A stretch of 64,000 nucleotides of DNA. Origin: Saprospiraceae bacterium (GTDB lineage Bacteria > Bacteroidota > Bacteroidia > Chitinophagales > Saprospiraceae). Shown here one piece after another: positions 1 through 8,758 of this stretch. Location of the stretch: NCBI GenBank assembly GCA_016715465.1, contig JADKAA010000024.1, forward strand, positions 1,612,001 through 1,676,000, written 5' to 3'. Made by a program: the position numbers and the translations under genes. Every line of letters starts with the position of its first letter. The stretch's first letter is position 1. The notes under the pieces are model-generated. The model was not told the origin of the DNA. It searched no databases and saw only the letters and a program-made list of their open reading frames with translations.

Positions 1-1035
1 ATTAAAGATTACTTCCCAGTTGCCTGCGTTTTCATCCAGCAATTCATTAAAAACACGTACATCTTCGAAGGAGGCATTCATGCCCTGACCGTAAAACGGT
101 ACAATGGCGTGGGCGGCATCTCCCATGAGTAAGGCCTTGCCATAGGCCTGCCAGGGAAAACATTTGACAGTACCCAGGTTGCCGGTTGGGTTGTTGAAAA
201 ACTCATCCACGTAATCGGGCATAAAGGCAATGAGTTCCGGATAAAATTGCTGAAAGAATTCCTCTACCCGTTCACGGGTAGTGAGTTGATTGAAGCCCCA
301 TTCCCCCTCATATGGGTGAAACATGGTCACTGTAAAACTTCCATCCAAATTTGGCAGGGCAATGATCATAAAACTGCCTCTTGGCCAGATGTGTAGGGCG
401 TGTTTTTCAAGCTTGAAGCCACCTTTGTCACTTGGATTTATGCTTAATTCTTTGTACCCATGACTGAGAAAGTGCTGCGAATAGTTGAATAACAAGTCTG
501 CAGTCTTTTCCATCATACTTTTACGCAGTGCAGAGCCGGAGCCATCGGTGCCAATGATGATGTCGGCTTTTGTTTCAATAGCCATGCCGGTCTTTTCGTG
601 CTTAAAATGTGCCACCCCCTTTTCCAGCACCACGTGGGTGCAAGTGTGGTTGAAATGCATCTTAAGGTTTGGAAATGTCTCAGCTTTATTTAACAGGCTA
701 ATGTTGAGACCACCCCTGGAAACAGAGTTGATTGCTTCGCCCTTTCTGCCACTGTAAGATTGAAAAAAAGCTTCTTGTGCAAGCGGATGTACCATTCTGC
801 CCGGCATAGGTATACACTGACCCATGATTTCCTGCCTGATGCCCGCCAGGTCCAGGCCGAGCATACCCCGTGGTGAAAGTGCGAGGTTAATAGATCTGCC
901 GGCAGACATTGACACTTTGCGCATGTCATCTCTTTTTTCATAGACAACCACGTCATACCCTCGTTGTGCCATAGTGATGGCGAGCAGGGTGCCACTTAGT
1001 CCGGCTCCAATGATGGCAATTTTTTCATTATTCAT
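1..1035 (-). CDS. kmo: Kynurenine 3-monooxygenase, C-terminus cut by window edge
   Basis: FAD-dependent hydroxylase that converts L-kynurenine to 3-hydroxykynurenine with NADPH and O2. Translating the minus strand from the ATG at 1035 gives 345 residues with no stop. The N-terminus carries a Rossmann FAD motif (GAGLSG, residues 10-15), a central DG-type segment (GTDGSGSALRKS) and a GDAAHA motif near residue 305 followed by PFYGQGMN, the flavin-monooxygenase GD box. Family members are about 450-480 residues, so roughly the last quarter lies beyond base 1. The start overlaps the end of the kynureninase gene by 8 bases, which implies translational coupling as the last visible gene of the leftward kynurenine operon. 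No frame damage is seen. Confidence 0.93.
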   Translation of the reverse strand, partial: MNNEKIAIIGAGLSGTLLAITMAQRGYDVVVYEKRDDMRKVSMSAGRSINLALSPRGMLGLDLAGIRQEIMGQCIPMPGRMVHPLAQEAFFQSYSGRKGEAINSVSRGGLNISLLNKAETFPNLKMHFNHTCTHVVLEKGVAHFKHEKTGMAIETKADIIIGTDGSGSALRKSMMEKTADLLFNYSQHFLSHGYKELSINPSDKGGFKLEKHALHIWPRGSFMIIALPNLDGSFTVTMFHPYEGEWGFNQLTTRERVEEFFQQFYPELIAFMPDYVDEFFNNPTGNLGTVKCFPWQAYGKALLMGDAAHAIVPFYGQGMNASFEDVRVFNELLDENAGNWEVIFN

Positions 1036-2305
1036 TTTGTAACAATGATTTTAAAATTTGTACAAATTCATAGACATCCATAAAAGAATTGTAGAGCGGC
1101 ACAGCAGCTATACGGATGACATCCGGCTCGCGCCAATCGGCAATGACGCCATTTTCCCCGAGGGCATTGAAAAGGGACTTGTCCGCATTCTCGACACGTA
1201 TGCTGAGCTGGGCACCCCTTTCTTCGGGATTGGCAGGTGTAATGATCGAAATTCTTTCATCTCCGATTCCGCCGATGAGTTTTTCAAGAAAGGCGGTAAG
1301 TTTTATAGACTTTTCCCTTAGGGTATAAATTCCGGCCCTATCCATAACCTCAACGGCTGCTTTGATTGCGGCCAGGGATAAAATGGGTGGGTTGCTAAGT
1401 TGCCATGCTTCCACACCATAGATGGGGTCGAAGTCATCCCGCATGCCAAAGCGTGTTTCCTTGTTATGACCCCACCAACCCTCAAAGCGCGGGATGTTTT
1501 TTGAACCCGCATGTCTTTCATGCACAAAGCAGGCGCCGACGCTGCCAGGTCCTCCATTTAAATACTTGTATGTACACCACACCGCAAAGTCAACTCCGCT
1601 ATGGTGCAGCTCAAGGGGTACATTTCCTGCACCATGCGCACAGTCGAAACCTACAAAGCACCCTTTGGCATGAGATATGGAAGTTATGTGGCCCATGTTA
1701 AAAAACTGACCCGTATAATAGTTGGTATTTCCAATCATCACAAGGGCAATTTCGTGCCCCCTTTCGTCAATTATGGCATCGATGTCTTCCTGGCGTATGC
1801 ACACTTCGCCAGGTCTTGCCTTAAGTTCAATGCAGGCATCAGCCGGGTCATAGCCATGATACCGGATTTGGGATGCTACTGCATAACGGTCAGATGGAAA
1901 TGCATCGTGTTCTATGAGAATCTTATACCGACTTTGACTGGGTCTGTAAAAGGAAACCATCATCAAATGGAGGTTTACAGAAAGTGAATTCATGACGACC
2001 ACTTCCGTTTCTTTGGCACCAGCAATGCGAGCCATTGCAGCGGTAAGATACTCATGGTACGGCATCCATGGGTTTTTGGCATGAAAGTGACCTTCTACAC
2101 CGAACCTTGCCCAGTCGTCGAGTTCCTGCACCAGAGCAGCCCTGGTTGACCTGGGTTGAAGTCCCAGTGAATTTCCGCAAAAATATAGACTGGGTTTTCC
2201 ATTGGTATGAACGGGAAAAAGAAATTCATCCCGGAATGATTTCAGCTTGTCGGTTTCATCCATTCGCCGGGCAAAGGAAAAATCTGTTTCTGTATGTTCA
2301 ATCAT
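1028..2305 (-). CDS. kynU: Kynureninase
   Basis: PLP-dependent hydrolase that cleaves 3-hydroxykynurenine (or kynurenine) to 3-hydroxyanthranilate (or anthranilate) plus alanine. The 425-residue length is normal. The motif CTYKYLNGGPGS contains the Schiff-base lysine (K247), and the preceding GFDCAHGAGNVPL and DFAVW segments match the cofactor pocket of the family. The ATG at 2305 overlaps the stop of the upstream decarboxylase gene by 8 bases and its own stop overlaps the kmo start by 8 bases, so the three genes are tightly coupled. With the monooxygenase beside it, the physiological substrate is probably 3-hydroxykynurenine (inference). Confidence 0.95.
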   Translation of the reverse strand: MIEHTETDFSFARRMDETDKLKSFRDEFLFPVHTNGKPSLYFCGNSLGLQPRSTRAALVQELDDWARFGVEGHFHAKNPWMPYHEYLTAAMARIAGAKETEVVVMNSLSVNLHLMMVSFYRPSQSRYKILIEHDAFPSDRYAVASQIRYHGYDPADACIELKARPGEVCIRQEDIDAIIDERGHEIALVMIGNTNYYTGQFFNMGHITSISHAKGCFVGFDCAHGAGNVPLELHHSGVDFAVWCTYKYLNGGPGSVGACFVHERHAGSKNIPRFEGWWGHNKETRFGMRDDFDPIYGVEAWQLSNPPILSLAAIKAAVEVMDRAGIYTLREKSIKLTAFLEKLIGGIGDERISIITPANPEERGAQLSIRVENADKSLFNALGENGVIADWREPDVIRIAAVPLYNSFMDVYEFVQILKSLLQNE

Positions 2306-3344
2306 GATGTAAAAACTTATGAGATTTACCCAGCCACCTCAACACATTGGAATGCCACACCTGGTCCACTTCCTGCGGACTCAGGATGCCGGATGACATG
2401 GCCTGGTCTAACAATTTTCCGGGATAACAACCCGGTACGGTATCCATTTCCCCCAAGGGATAAGGATCGTCGATGCCTGCAATCAGCTGACCCACGCCCT
2501 GACGTTTGATGAGCAATTCCAGCGACAGTACATCGTGAAACAATGAGTCCACAAAAACATTTTCATTTTTGATGTTCATTGCGGGATGCACAGCGCCCTT
2601 AAACAAATCGGGACGCCCTTCATACCCCTGTATCCTGCGACCGATGTTTACCTGTCCAAACTGATTGCCGTGGGCAAAACAGGTGCGGATCTGAGGAAAT
2701 CGATGTGGATGATCCAATAGAGTGAAAAAATGATAGGTATCGGCTGTAAGTGCACACATCCACACCAGATGAAAACGCCAGAATTTATCTTCCAGGGCAA
2801 TGATGCCGGGACCATCATAGGGATGGATTTCAACGGCTAAAGCATGTGAGTTTGCCAGTTCAAAAATTGGATCACACCAGGGGTCTGCCACGGTTTTCCA
2901 CTGTTGATTTTCATCCAAAAAGTGCGTTGGCAGACAAAGCAGGTTCAAACCCAGGCTCGTCACACAGCGGTCTATTTCATTCAGTGCATCATCGATATAT
3001 CGGGGTTGAACCACAAACCCGCCGGTAAATTTTTGTGGGTAACGCTCTTGTACGCTGGCATTGAAATCGTTTTGAAAACGAAGTACATCCCTGGTAAGTT
3101 GTCGCGCATAACCATTGCAATACAATTGGGAAAGATTGAGTACCACACAATGGTCGATGTGGTTATTTTCCATCCAGACCATTTTTTCATCGAGGAAGAA
3201 ACTCAAATCAGTGATCGGTCTCGCCCAGTTTTTCTGGCGCATAAACTTGCGATCCGCATCTACCCAGAAAATCTCTTTATCGGACATGAACCGGGGAATC
3301 TCTTCAGGGTAGGGCAATACGTGAGAATGTCCGTTGATGCGCAT
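2298..3344 (-). CDS. 2-amino-3-carboxymuconate-6-semialdehyde decarboxylase (ACMSD)
   Basis: Amidohydrolase-fold, zinc-dependent decarboxylase that converts ACMS to 2-aminomuconate semialdehyde and so diverts the pathway away from quinolinate and NAD. The 348-residue protein begins with the metal-binding HxH pair (H6, H8), has the FAHGNQFGQ motif with H225, and the conserved acidic metal ligand in GIDDPYPLGE (D292). These positions are close to those known for the family. It lies 29 bases downstream of the 3-hydroxyanthranilate dioxygenase gene, which makes its substrate, and overlaps kynU by 8 bases. An uncharacterised amidohydrolase-2 protein is the alternative, but the operon context makes ACMSD by far the best call. 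Confidence 0.9.
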   Translation of the reverse strand: MRINGHSHVLPYPEEIPRFMSDKEIFWVDADRKFMRQKNWARPITDLSFFLDEKMVWMENNHIDHCVVLNLSQLYCNGYARQLTRDVLRFQNDFNASVQERYPQKFTGGFVVQPRYIDDALNEIDRCVTSLGLNLLCLPTHFLDENQQWKTVADPWCDPIFELANSHALAVEIHPYDGPGIIALEDKFWRFHLVWMCALTADTYHFFTLLDHPHRFPQIRTCFAHGNQFGQVNIGRRIQGYEGRPDLFKGAVHPAMNIKNENVFVDSLFHDVLSLELLIKRQGVGQLIAGIDDPYPLGEMDTVPGCYPGKLLDQAMSSGILSPQEVDQVWHSNVLRWLGKSHKFLHHD

Positions 3345-3373
3345 TGGTTGGTCTTTCGTAATCGATTATCGTA

Positions 3374-3907
3374 TTATTCTGCGTTGAGTGTTACTGGTTG
3401 TTCCATTACAGTACCGCAGGACTTGCAGGTGCGCAGATCGTCATTTGTATAGAATTTTTTAAAGATGACAGGCAAGTCATTTTCGATGTTGTCCAGCATA
3501 AAATTTTCACGGTATAGTTCTTTGTGGCAGTTTTCACAAAACCATGCCAGGCCGTCTTCCATGTCGGCAGATCGGGGCATCTCAATGACGAGTCCGACGG
3601 TGTTGGGTCCCCTTTGAGGAGAATGTGGAACATTGGCAGGCAACAGGTAGATGTCACCTTCATTGATGTCAACCCTTTTGATGACCCCTTCATCTATAAC
3701 CTTGAGGTGAACATTTCCTTCTACCTGATAAAAGAATTCAGGTGTCTGATTTAAGTGGAAATCTTTTCTGGCATTGGGACCACCTACTACCATCACGATG
3801 TATTCGCCATCGGCCCAAACGCACTTATTTCCTACTGGTGGTTTAAGCATATGCCTGTTTTCATCGATCCAGGCCTTAAAATTGAATTTTGGTAATAATT
3901 TGGACAT
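3374..3907 (-). CDS. nbaC: 3-hydroxyanthranilate 3,4-dioxygenase
   Basis: Cupin-fold non-heme iron dioxygenase that opens the ring of 3-hydroxyanthranilate to give ACMS. In the 177-residue protein the iron ligands fall at H51, E57 and H95, and the substrate-binding arginines at R47 and R99, the positions expected for the bacterial enzyme. The C-terminus has two CxxC pairs (C124/C127 and C161/C164) forming the rubredoxin-like second iron site that bacterial and fungal forms keep and animal forms lack. It sits between the aldehyde dehydrogenase and the decarboxylase in the same operon, with gaps of 53 and 29 bases. Confidence 0.95.
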   Translation of the reverse strand: MSKLLPKFNFKAWIDENRHMLKPPVGNKCVWADGEYIVMVVGGPNARKDFHLNQTPEFFYQVEGNVHLKVIDEGVIKRVDINEGDIYLLPANVPHSPQRGPNTVGLVIEMPRSADMEDGLAWFCENCHKELYRENFMLDNIENDLPVIFKKFYTNDDLRTCKSCGTVMEQPVTLNAE

Positions 3908-3960
3908 GTAGATTCATTTTGGCTTAAAAATAATAAAATCCCCGGTCTATCTGACTTGTA

Positions 3961-5412
3961 TCAGTATTGAATGCATACATTTTTTGGTTCGGTGAAAAAA
4001 CGGAGAGCTTCCAGTCCACCCTCTCTGCCTACACCGCTGTTTTTCATGCCACCAAACGGTGTCCTAAGGTCCCTCATTAGCCAGGTATTGATCCAGACAA
4101 TGCCGGTTTGAATGGACTTCGCCATGCGGTGCGTTCTCGATGCATTTTCGGTCCAAAGACTGCACGCCAGGCCATAATAACTGTCATTGGCCATGGCAAG
4201 TACCTCTTCTTCGGATTCAAAAGCGGTGATGGTCACCACCGGTCCGAATATCTCATCCTGATTGGTGGTGCAGTGCTGCGGTAAACCTTCGATGATCGTA
4301 GGCGAAATATACCAGCCATCTTCATGGCCGGCAGGAAATACAGGCTTACCTCCGCAAAGTATGGTGCCTCCCTCCCGTTTAGCAGTTTCTATGTGCCGGA
4401 GTATTTTTTCATAATGGGCCTGAGAAACAATGGCTCCGGTCTGGGTGTCCGCCTCCAGGGGTGGACCAGCTTTCATGTTTTGTGCCGCTGCGACAAAATC
4501 CTGCTTGAATCGGTCATACACCGATCGCTGGACATAAATGCGGGAGCCACACAGGCATATCTGGCCCTGGTTGATAAACGACGACCTGACCACCGTTTTC
4601 AACATCTTTTCATAGTTGCAGTCGTCAAAAATGATTACAGGGTTTTTGCCCCCCATTTCCAGGGAAAGTTTCTTGAACATGGGGGCCGCAATGGAGGCAA
4701 TTTCCCTGCCTACCCGGGTACTGCCTGTAAAGGAAAGGGCTTTGATGTCAGGGTGGCGGGACATGGCTTCACCTACTTTATGGCCTTGTCCATGTAGGAT
4801 ATTGAGTACACCGGGCGGAAGGCCGACTTTCATACAAATTTCGCTAAAGATAGAAGCTGTCAAAGGAGTCACTTCAGAAGGTTTGGCGATGACCGTATTT
4901 CCTGCAGCAATGGCCGGCGCAATTTTCCAGGTAAAGAGATACAGCGGTAAGTTCCAGGGCGAGATACAGCCAACTACGCCAATGGGGCTGCGCAAGGTGT
5001 AGTTGATGGCAGACAAGCCTGTAGTTTCATGCGATTCGGAGGAAAACTGGGTAATGGCGTTGGCAAAAAAACGAATGTTGGCTGCAGCTCTGGGTATGTC
5101 CATTTGTTTTGAAAGCCACAGCGGTTTACCATTATCGAGGGTTTCCGCGTAAGCTAGTTCCTCAAACCGGTCATCAATGCCGTCGGCTATTTTCATCAGT
5201 ATGCGGCTTCGTTCCTCTACTGCCGTATTTGACCAGGATGGAAACGCGTCTTGCGCCGATTTGACTGCCAGATCGACATCTGCTGCAGATGAATTGGGTG
5301 CATGGGTGTACACTTTGCCGTTGGATGGATTAAAAACCTCCAGTTGCCCGCCATCGAGGGAAGGCTGTAGCATGCCACCCAGGTAATTGAGAATGTGTAT
5401 ATTCAATTCCAA
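3961..5412 (-). CDS. Aldehyde dehydrogenase, probable 2-aminomuconate 6-semialdehyde dehydrogenase
   Basis: NAD(P)-dependent aldehyde dehydrogenase of 483 residues. The catalytic pair is visible: E252 in LEMGGKNP and C286 in NQGQICLC, with FGPVV and GGMKNSG further on as in the ALDH superfamily. As first gene of the kynurenine operon, its likely substrate is the 2-aminomuconate semialdehyde produced by the ACMSD enzyme (inference from context; the sequence alone says only ALDH). No ATG exists near the expected start. The frame appears to begin at a TTG at 5412, about 8 codons before the conserved NYLGG segment, while the first ATG (residue 14) would remove conserved sequence. Confidence 0.88.
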   Translation of the reverse strand: MELNIHILNYLGGMLQPSLDGGQLEVFNPSNGKVYTHAPNSSAADVDLAVKSAQDAFPSWSNTAVEERSRILMKIADGIDDRFEELAYAETLDNGKPLWLSKQMDIPRAAANIRFFANAITQFSSESHETTGLSAINYTLRSPIGVVGCISPWNLPLYLFTWKIAPAIAAGNTVIAKPSEVTPLTASIFSEICMKVGLPPGVLNILHGQGHKVGEAMSRHPDIKALSFTGSTRVGREIASIAAPMFKKLSLEMGGKNPVIIFDDCNYEKMLKTVVRSSFINQGQICLCGSRIYVQRSVYDRFKQDFVAAAQNMKAGPPLEADTQTGAIVSQAHYEKILRHIETAKREGGTILCGGKPVFPAGHEDGWYISPTIIEGLPQHCTTNQDEIFGPVVTITAFESEEEVLAMANDSYYGLACSLWTENASRTHRMAKSIQTGIVWINTWLMRDLRTPFGGMKNSGVGREGGLEALRFFTEPKNVCIQY

Positions 5413-5768
5413 AATAGGGGTTATTTTTAGTATGGTAAACTGACTATTTCTACTGCCGAAGATAGCAAAAATATGGAGATTTGAAAGCAGGGATTTGTTT
5501 TAAGAAGATGGATGTTTTTTATAGTAATTATTTTAGTTTTGGGGGTATAATCCTTAGGCCATCCAATTCCTTGTAAATGCCTCAGATGGACTTAATTTTG
5601 AATCACAAACGGAGCAAATTGGTGTAAATTAATATTGATTCGAAATTTAGTTTGGTGGGCTACTAGCTATTTATTAATTTTCCAAATATTATTACTTTGA
5701 TATCAATGAAAGTATAATTTATTATGGATAATAATATTTTAAATGTAGATTTTCAAGAAACAATCAAA
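5413..5768. other. Intergenic region between the kynurenine operon and the reductase gene
   Basis: This 356-base AT-rich gap separates two divergent transcription units. It contains the likely leftward promoter of the kynurenine operon at 5466-5473. For the rightward gene only a weak match is seen (TTACTTTG, 5692-5699, one mismatch to TAnnTTTG). No ORF, hairpin or RNA gene stood out. Confidence 0.5.
5466..5473 (-). promoter_or_regulatory. Candidate -7 element for the kynurenine operon
   Basis: On the minus strand this reads TATTTTTG, an exact match to the Bacteroidota -7 consensus TAnnTTTG, followed by C. It lies 53 bases before the inferred TTG start of the aldehyde dehydrogenase gene. No clear -33 TTG is present at the usual spacing, so the call rests on the -7 match and its place in front of the operon. 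Confidence 0.42.
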
Positions 5769-6308
5769 ATGAAAGGTAAAGTATGTCTTTACATCGCAAC
5801 CAGCATAGATGGCTACATCGCTGCTCCCGGGGATGACCTTGGTTTTTTGTCCAGCGTGGCGAAAGAAGGGGAGGACTATGGTTACGCAGCTTTTGTATCC
5901 CGGGTCGACGCTGTGGTCATTGGTCGCAAAACATATGATTGGGTCTTGAAGCATGCAGCCTACCCTCATACCGGCGTGGATAGTTATGTGGTGACCAGGA
6001 CGCCGAGAGAAACATCCGGCAGGATCACTTTTTACACGGGGGACCTCGCAGAACTCGTTACCTCACTAAAAGAAAAACATAGCAGGTACATTTATTGCGA
6101 TGGCGGGGCAGCATTGGTCAATGCCTTGCTAAAACTTGACCTGATCGATGAAATGATCTTATCCACCATTCCGGTTATGCTGGGAGCCGGCATCAAATTG
6201 TTCAGTGATGGCCGGCCCGTGCAAAAATGGGAGGTTGCATCGGTCACACCCTACGATACCGGTCTGGTGAAGGTGCATTACCTGCGTGAAGACCGAATGT
6301 CAACTTAG
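5769..6308 (+). CDS. Dihydrofolate reductase-like / RibD C-terminal domain protein
   Basis: Small reductase of the DHFR-like superfamily, about 180 residues when started at the ATG at 5769. The start of the domain, KVCLYIATSIDGYIA, and later VVIGRKTYDWVL and IYCDGGAALVNALLKLDLIDEMILSTIPVMLGAG, match the family known as YwjB/YyaP-like, which binds NADPH. An earlier ATG at 5724 would add 15 residues with no family resemblance, so 5769 is preferred. It is monocistronic on the plus strand. The substrate is unknown, and antifolate or riboflavin roles should not be assumed. Confidence 0.8.
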   Translation: MKGKVCLYIATSIDGYIAAPGDDLGFLSSVAKEGEDYGYAAFVSRVDAVVIGRKTYDWVLKHAAYPHTGVDSYVVTRTPRETSGRITFYTGDLAELVTSLKEKHSRYIYCDGGAALVNALLKLDLIDEMILSTIPVMLGAGIKLFSDGRPVQKWEVASVTPYDTGLVKVHYLREDRMST

Positions 6309-6629
6309 TAAGTGGATCATGGTGATAATGTGGTCATCAGGATGAACTGTGCGCTGTCACTTTTTGACCATACTTATGCAAGATGTAAATTGAGCATACT
6401 TCCGCAGGTATTTGATCATTAAGCTTTTAAGATGATCAAATAAAAAGTCAACATTTATGTCGATATGAAGAAATTAAAATCAGTGCAAATTACCATGTGA
6501 AACTCACTTTTAAATGGTAAATTTATGGAGGCGTTTATTGCAGGTTAAGTTTTATCCTCTTTCGCCAATTGCGAACATTCACCACTAAATAGTGCAATAG
6601 GCACAATTGTATAGTTAAAATAAATTACC
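6309..6629. other. Intergenic region upstream of the GH97 gene
   Basis: This 321-base stretch lies between two co-directional genes and contains no credible ORF. Its one clear structure is a 10-base perfect inverted repeat at 6410-6441, listed separately. No exact TAnnTTTG element is seen in front of the GH97 start at 6630. Confidence 0.4.
6410..6441. repeat. Perfect 10-base inverted repeat with 12-base loop
   Basis: The arms are ATTTGATCAT (6410-6419) and ATGATCAAAT (6432-6441), a perfect match. Each arm carries TTGATCA-type FNR/Crp-like half-sites. No T-tract follows, so an ordinary intrinsic terminator for the upstream reductase gene is doubtful, and a regulator-binding site for the GH97 gene or an mRNA 3' stabilising stem are the alternatives. 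Function unproven. Confidence 0.45.
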
Positions 6630-8732
6630 ATGTTTCGTTACCTTATTTTTTTGTCATTTTTAGTAGCAGGATGTAAGTCCAATAAAATTGTTAATACCAT
6701 CACATCGCCGAATAAGCAGGTGAGCCTGAATGTAAATGTCGATGCGGAAGGCAAACCTTATTACGAAGTAAGTTTTGACGGACAGCCGGCCATCAACCGG
6801 TCTTACTTAGGGCTTGTTTTCAGGGAGATGGATATGACAAAGGGTTTTGAGGTCGTTAATGCCGTTCAAAGCAGCTATGATGACACCTGGGAACCTGTGC
6901 TTGGTGAAGTGGCCCGAATCAGAGAACATTACAATCAACTGACGGTATCGCTGAAAAATAAGGAGGGTCGAACGATGGATGTGTTCTTCCGGGTTTTTGA
7001 AGATGGCCTGGGTTTCCGGTACCAGATACCTCACCAGCAGGGCCTGGATACGGTGACCACTGAGGATGAAATATCGGAATTTGCCATGACCGGTGACCAC
7101 AAGACCTGGTGGATACCGGGCGATTATGACAGCAATGAACACGTGTATTCCACCACAGCCATTAGCAAGATCGATGCATTTGCCTACAATGCGCCGGATT
7201 ATGAAAAGAAGATCTATACCCAGCACATCGTTTTGCCCAATGCTGTGCAGACCCCGCTGGCCATGAAGGCCCAGAATGGCGTTCATTTCTGCCTGCACGA
7301 AGCGGCGCTGAAGGATTTTCCGGCCCTGCACCTGCGGGTGATCAGACCCAATACTTTCAAGGCTTCCCTGATCCCTTCCAAAGACTCCACTATAAAATCG
7401 GTCAACACCCTGCCGCTTTTGACGCCCTGGAGGTCCATCAACATATCGAAGGACGCAGCGGGTTTGCTTACTTCAAAACTGATCCTTAACCTGAATGACC
7501 CATGTGCCATCAAAGAAACCAATTGGATCAAACCGCAGAAATATGTTGGCATCTGGTGGGAGATGCACATAGGTAAATCAACCTGGGAATACGGTGTTCG
7601 TCAGGCATCCAACCAATCCATCATCAAACCGCATGGCAGGCACGGAGCTACGACTGAAAATACCAAAAGGTACATCGACTTTGCCGCAGCGCATGGTTTT
7701 GACGGGGTTTTGGTAGAAGGATGGAACCAGGGCTGGGAGGATTGGTTTGGCAAATGGCAAGACTCTGTTTTTAGTTTTACTTCGCCATATCCCGATTACG
7801 ACCTAGATTATTTGGCCAAGTATGCCAGAGAAAAAGGAACAAGGCTCATTATGCACCACGAGACCTCATCTGCTGTAACAAATTACGAAAGCCAGATGAA
7901 AGCAGCTTTTGATGTCATGAATACACACGATGTCACTACCGTCAAAACCGGATACGTAGGCAAGATCATTCCTAAAGGCGAATGGCACGACGGCCAATGG
8001 ATGGTCAACCACTACCTGAGGGTTGCCACATCGGCTGCAGACCACAAAATCATGGTAAACATGCACGAGTCGCACAGGCCAGCCGGCATGAACCGCACGT
8101 ATCCAAACTGGCTTTCCTGTGAAGCTTCCCGCGGCATGGAATTTAATGCCTGGAGTGCGGGCAATCCACCGGAGCACGAGACCATCCTTCCCTTCACCCG
8201 CATCATGGGTGGTGGTTTTGATTATACCCCGGGCATCTTCGAGACAAGGATGAACGTTTACAACAAAGACAAAAAGGAAATCGTACACACAACGGTGGCG
8301 AAACAACTGGCTTTGTACGTGACCCTGTATAGTCCACTGATCATGGCTGCCGATCTGCCGGAAAATTACAGCAAGCGGCTCGACATTTTTCAATTCATCA
8401 AGGATGTTCCCGCAGACTGGCAGGATACGCGCATCCTGAATGCCAAAATAGGAGATTACCTTACCGTTGCCCGAAAAGATAAAAGATCGGAAAACTGGTT
8501 CCTGGGCAGCATTACCGATGAAAATGCCAGGCAGTACGATGTCACCCTTGATTTCCTGGATGAGGGTTTCACTTACGATGCGACCGTGTACGAGGATGGC
8601 GAGGGTGCGCACTGGCAAAACAATCCGTATCCGGTACGGATCAGAAAGGTTGTGGTGAAAAAAGGTGACCAACTCCCTTTGAGGCTGGCTGACGGCGGAG
8701 GTGTAGCCGTTTCCATCATGAAAAGGAAATAA
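6630..8732 (+). CDS. Glycoside hydrolase family 97 (alpha-glucosidase/alpha-galactosidase) lipoprotein
   Basis: Exo-acting calcium-dependent alpha-glycosidase of the SusB family, 700 residues. A short lipoprotein signal ends in VAGC with the lipidated cysteine at position 15, placing the enzyme on a periplasm-facing or outer membrane surface. The N-terminal beta-sandwich is followed by a TIM barrel with GVLVEGWNQGWEDW, VNMHESHRPAGMNRTYPN (E480) and GGGFDYTPGIFET (E538), typical GH97 signatures, and a C-terminal beta domain. The acidic pattern resembles the inverting SusB branch more than the retaining alpha-galactosidases, but this is inference. No SusC/SusD pair is present in the window. Confidence 0.92.
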   Translation: MFRYLIFLSFLVAGCKSNKIVNTITSPNKQVSLNVNVDAEGKPYYEVSFDGQPAINRSYLGLVFREMDMTKGFEVVNAVQSSYDDTWEPVLGEVARIREHYNQLTVSLKNKEGRTMDVFFRVFEDGLGFRYQIPHQQGLDTVTTEDEISEFAMTGDHKTWWIPGDYDSNEHVYSTTAISKIDAFAYNAPDYEKKIYTQHIVLPNAVQTPLAMKAQNGVHFCLHEAALKDFPALHLRVIRPNTFKASLIPSKDSTIKSVNTLPLLTPWRSINISKDAAGLLTSKLILNLNDPCAIKETNWIKPQKYVGIWWEMHIGKSTWEYGVRQASNQSIIKPHGRHGATTENTKRYIDFAAAHGFDGVLVEGWNQGWEDWFGKWQDSVFSFTSPYPDYDLDYLAKYAREKGTRLIMHHETSSAVTNYESQMKAAFDVMNTHDVTTVKTGYVGKIIPKGEWHDGQWMVNHYLRVATSAADHKIMVNMHESHRPAGMNRTYPNWLSCEASRGMEFNAWSAGNPPEHETILPFTRIMGGGFDYTPGIFETRMNVYNKDKKEIVHTTVAKQLALYVTLYSPLIMAADLPENYSKRLDIFQFIKDVPADWQDTRILNAKIGDYLTVARKDKRSENWFLGSITDENARQYDVTLDFLDEGFTYDATVYEDGEGAHWQNNPYPVRIRKVVVKKGDQLPLRLADGGGVAVSIMKRK

Positions 8733-8758
8733 CAGCCGGCTTTACCTGTTTTACTGGA

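Noticed and set aside
485..757. Plus-strand frames inside the kmo gene and similar antisense frames across the window.
   Set aside because: They are shadows of well-supported minus-strand genes, with no family match or initiation signals.
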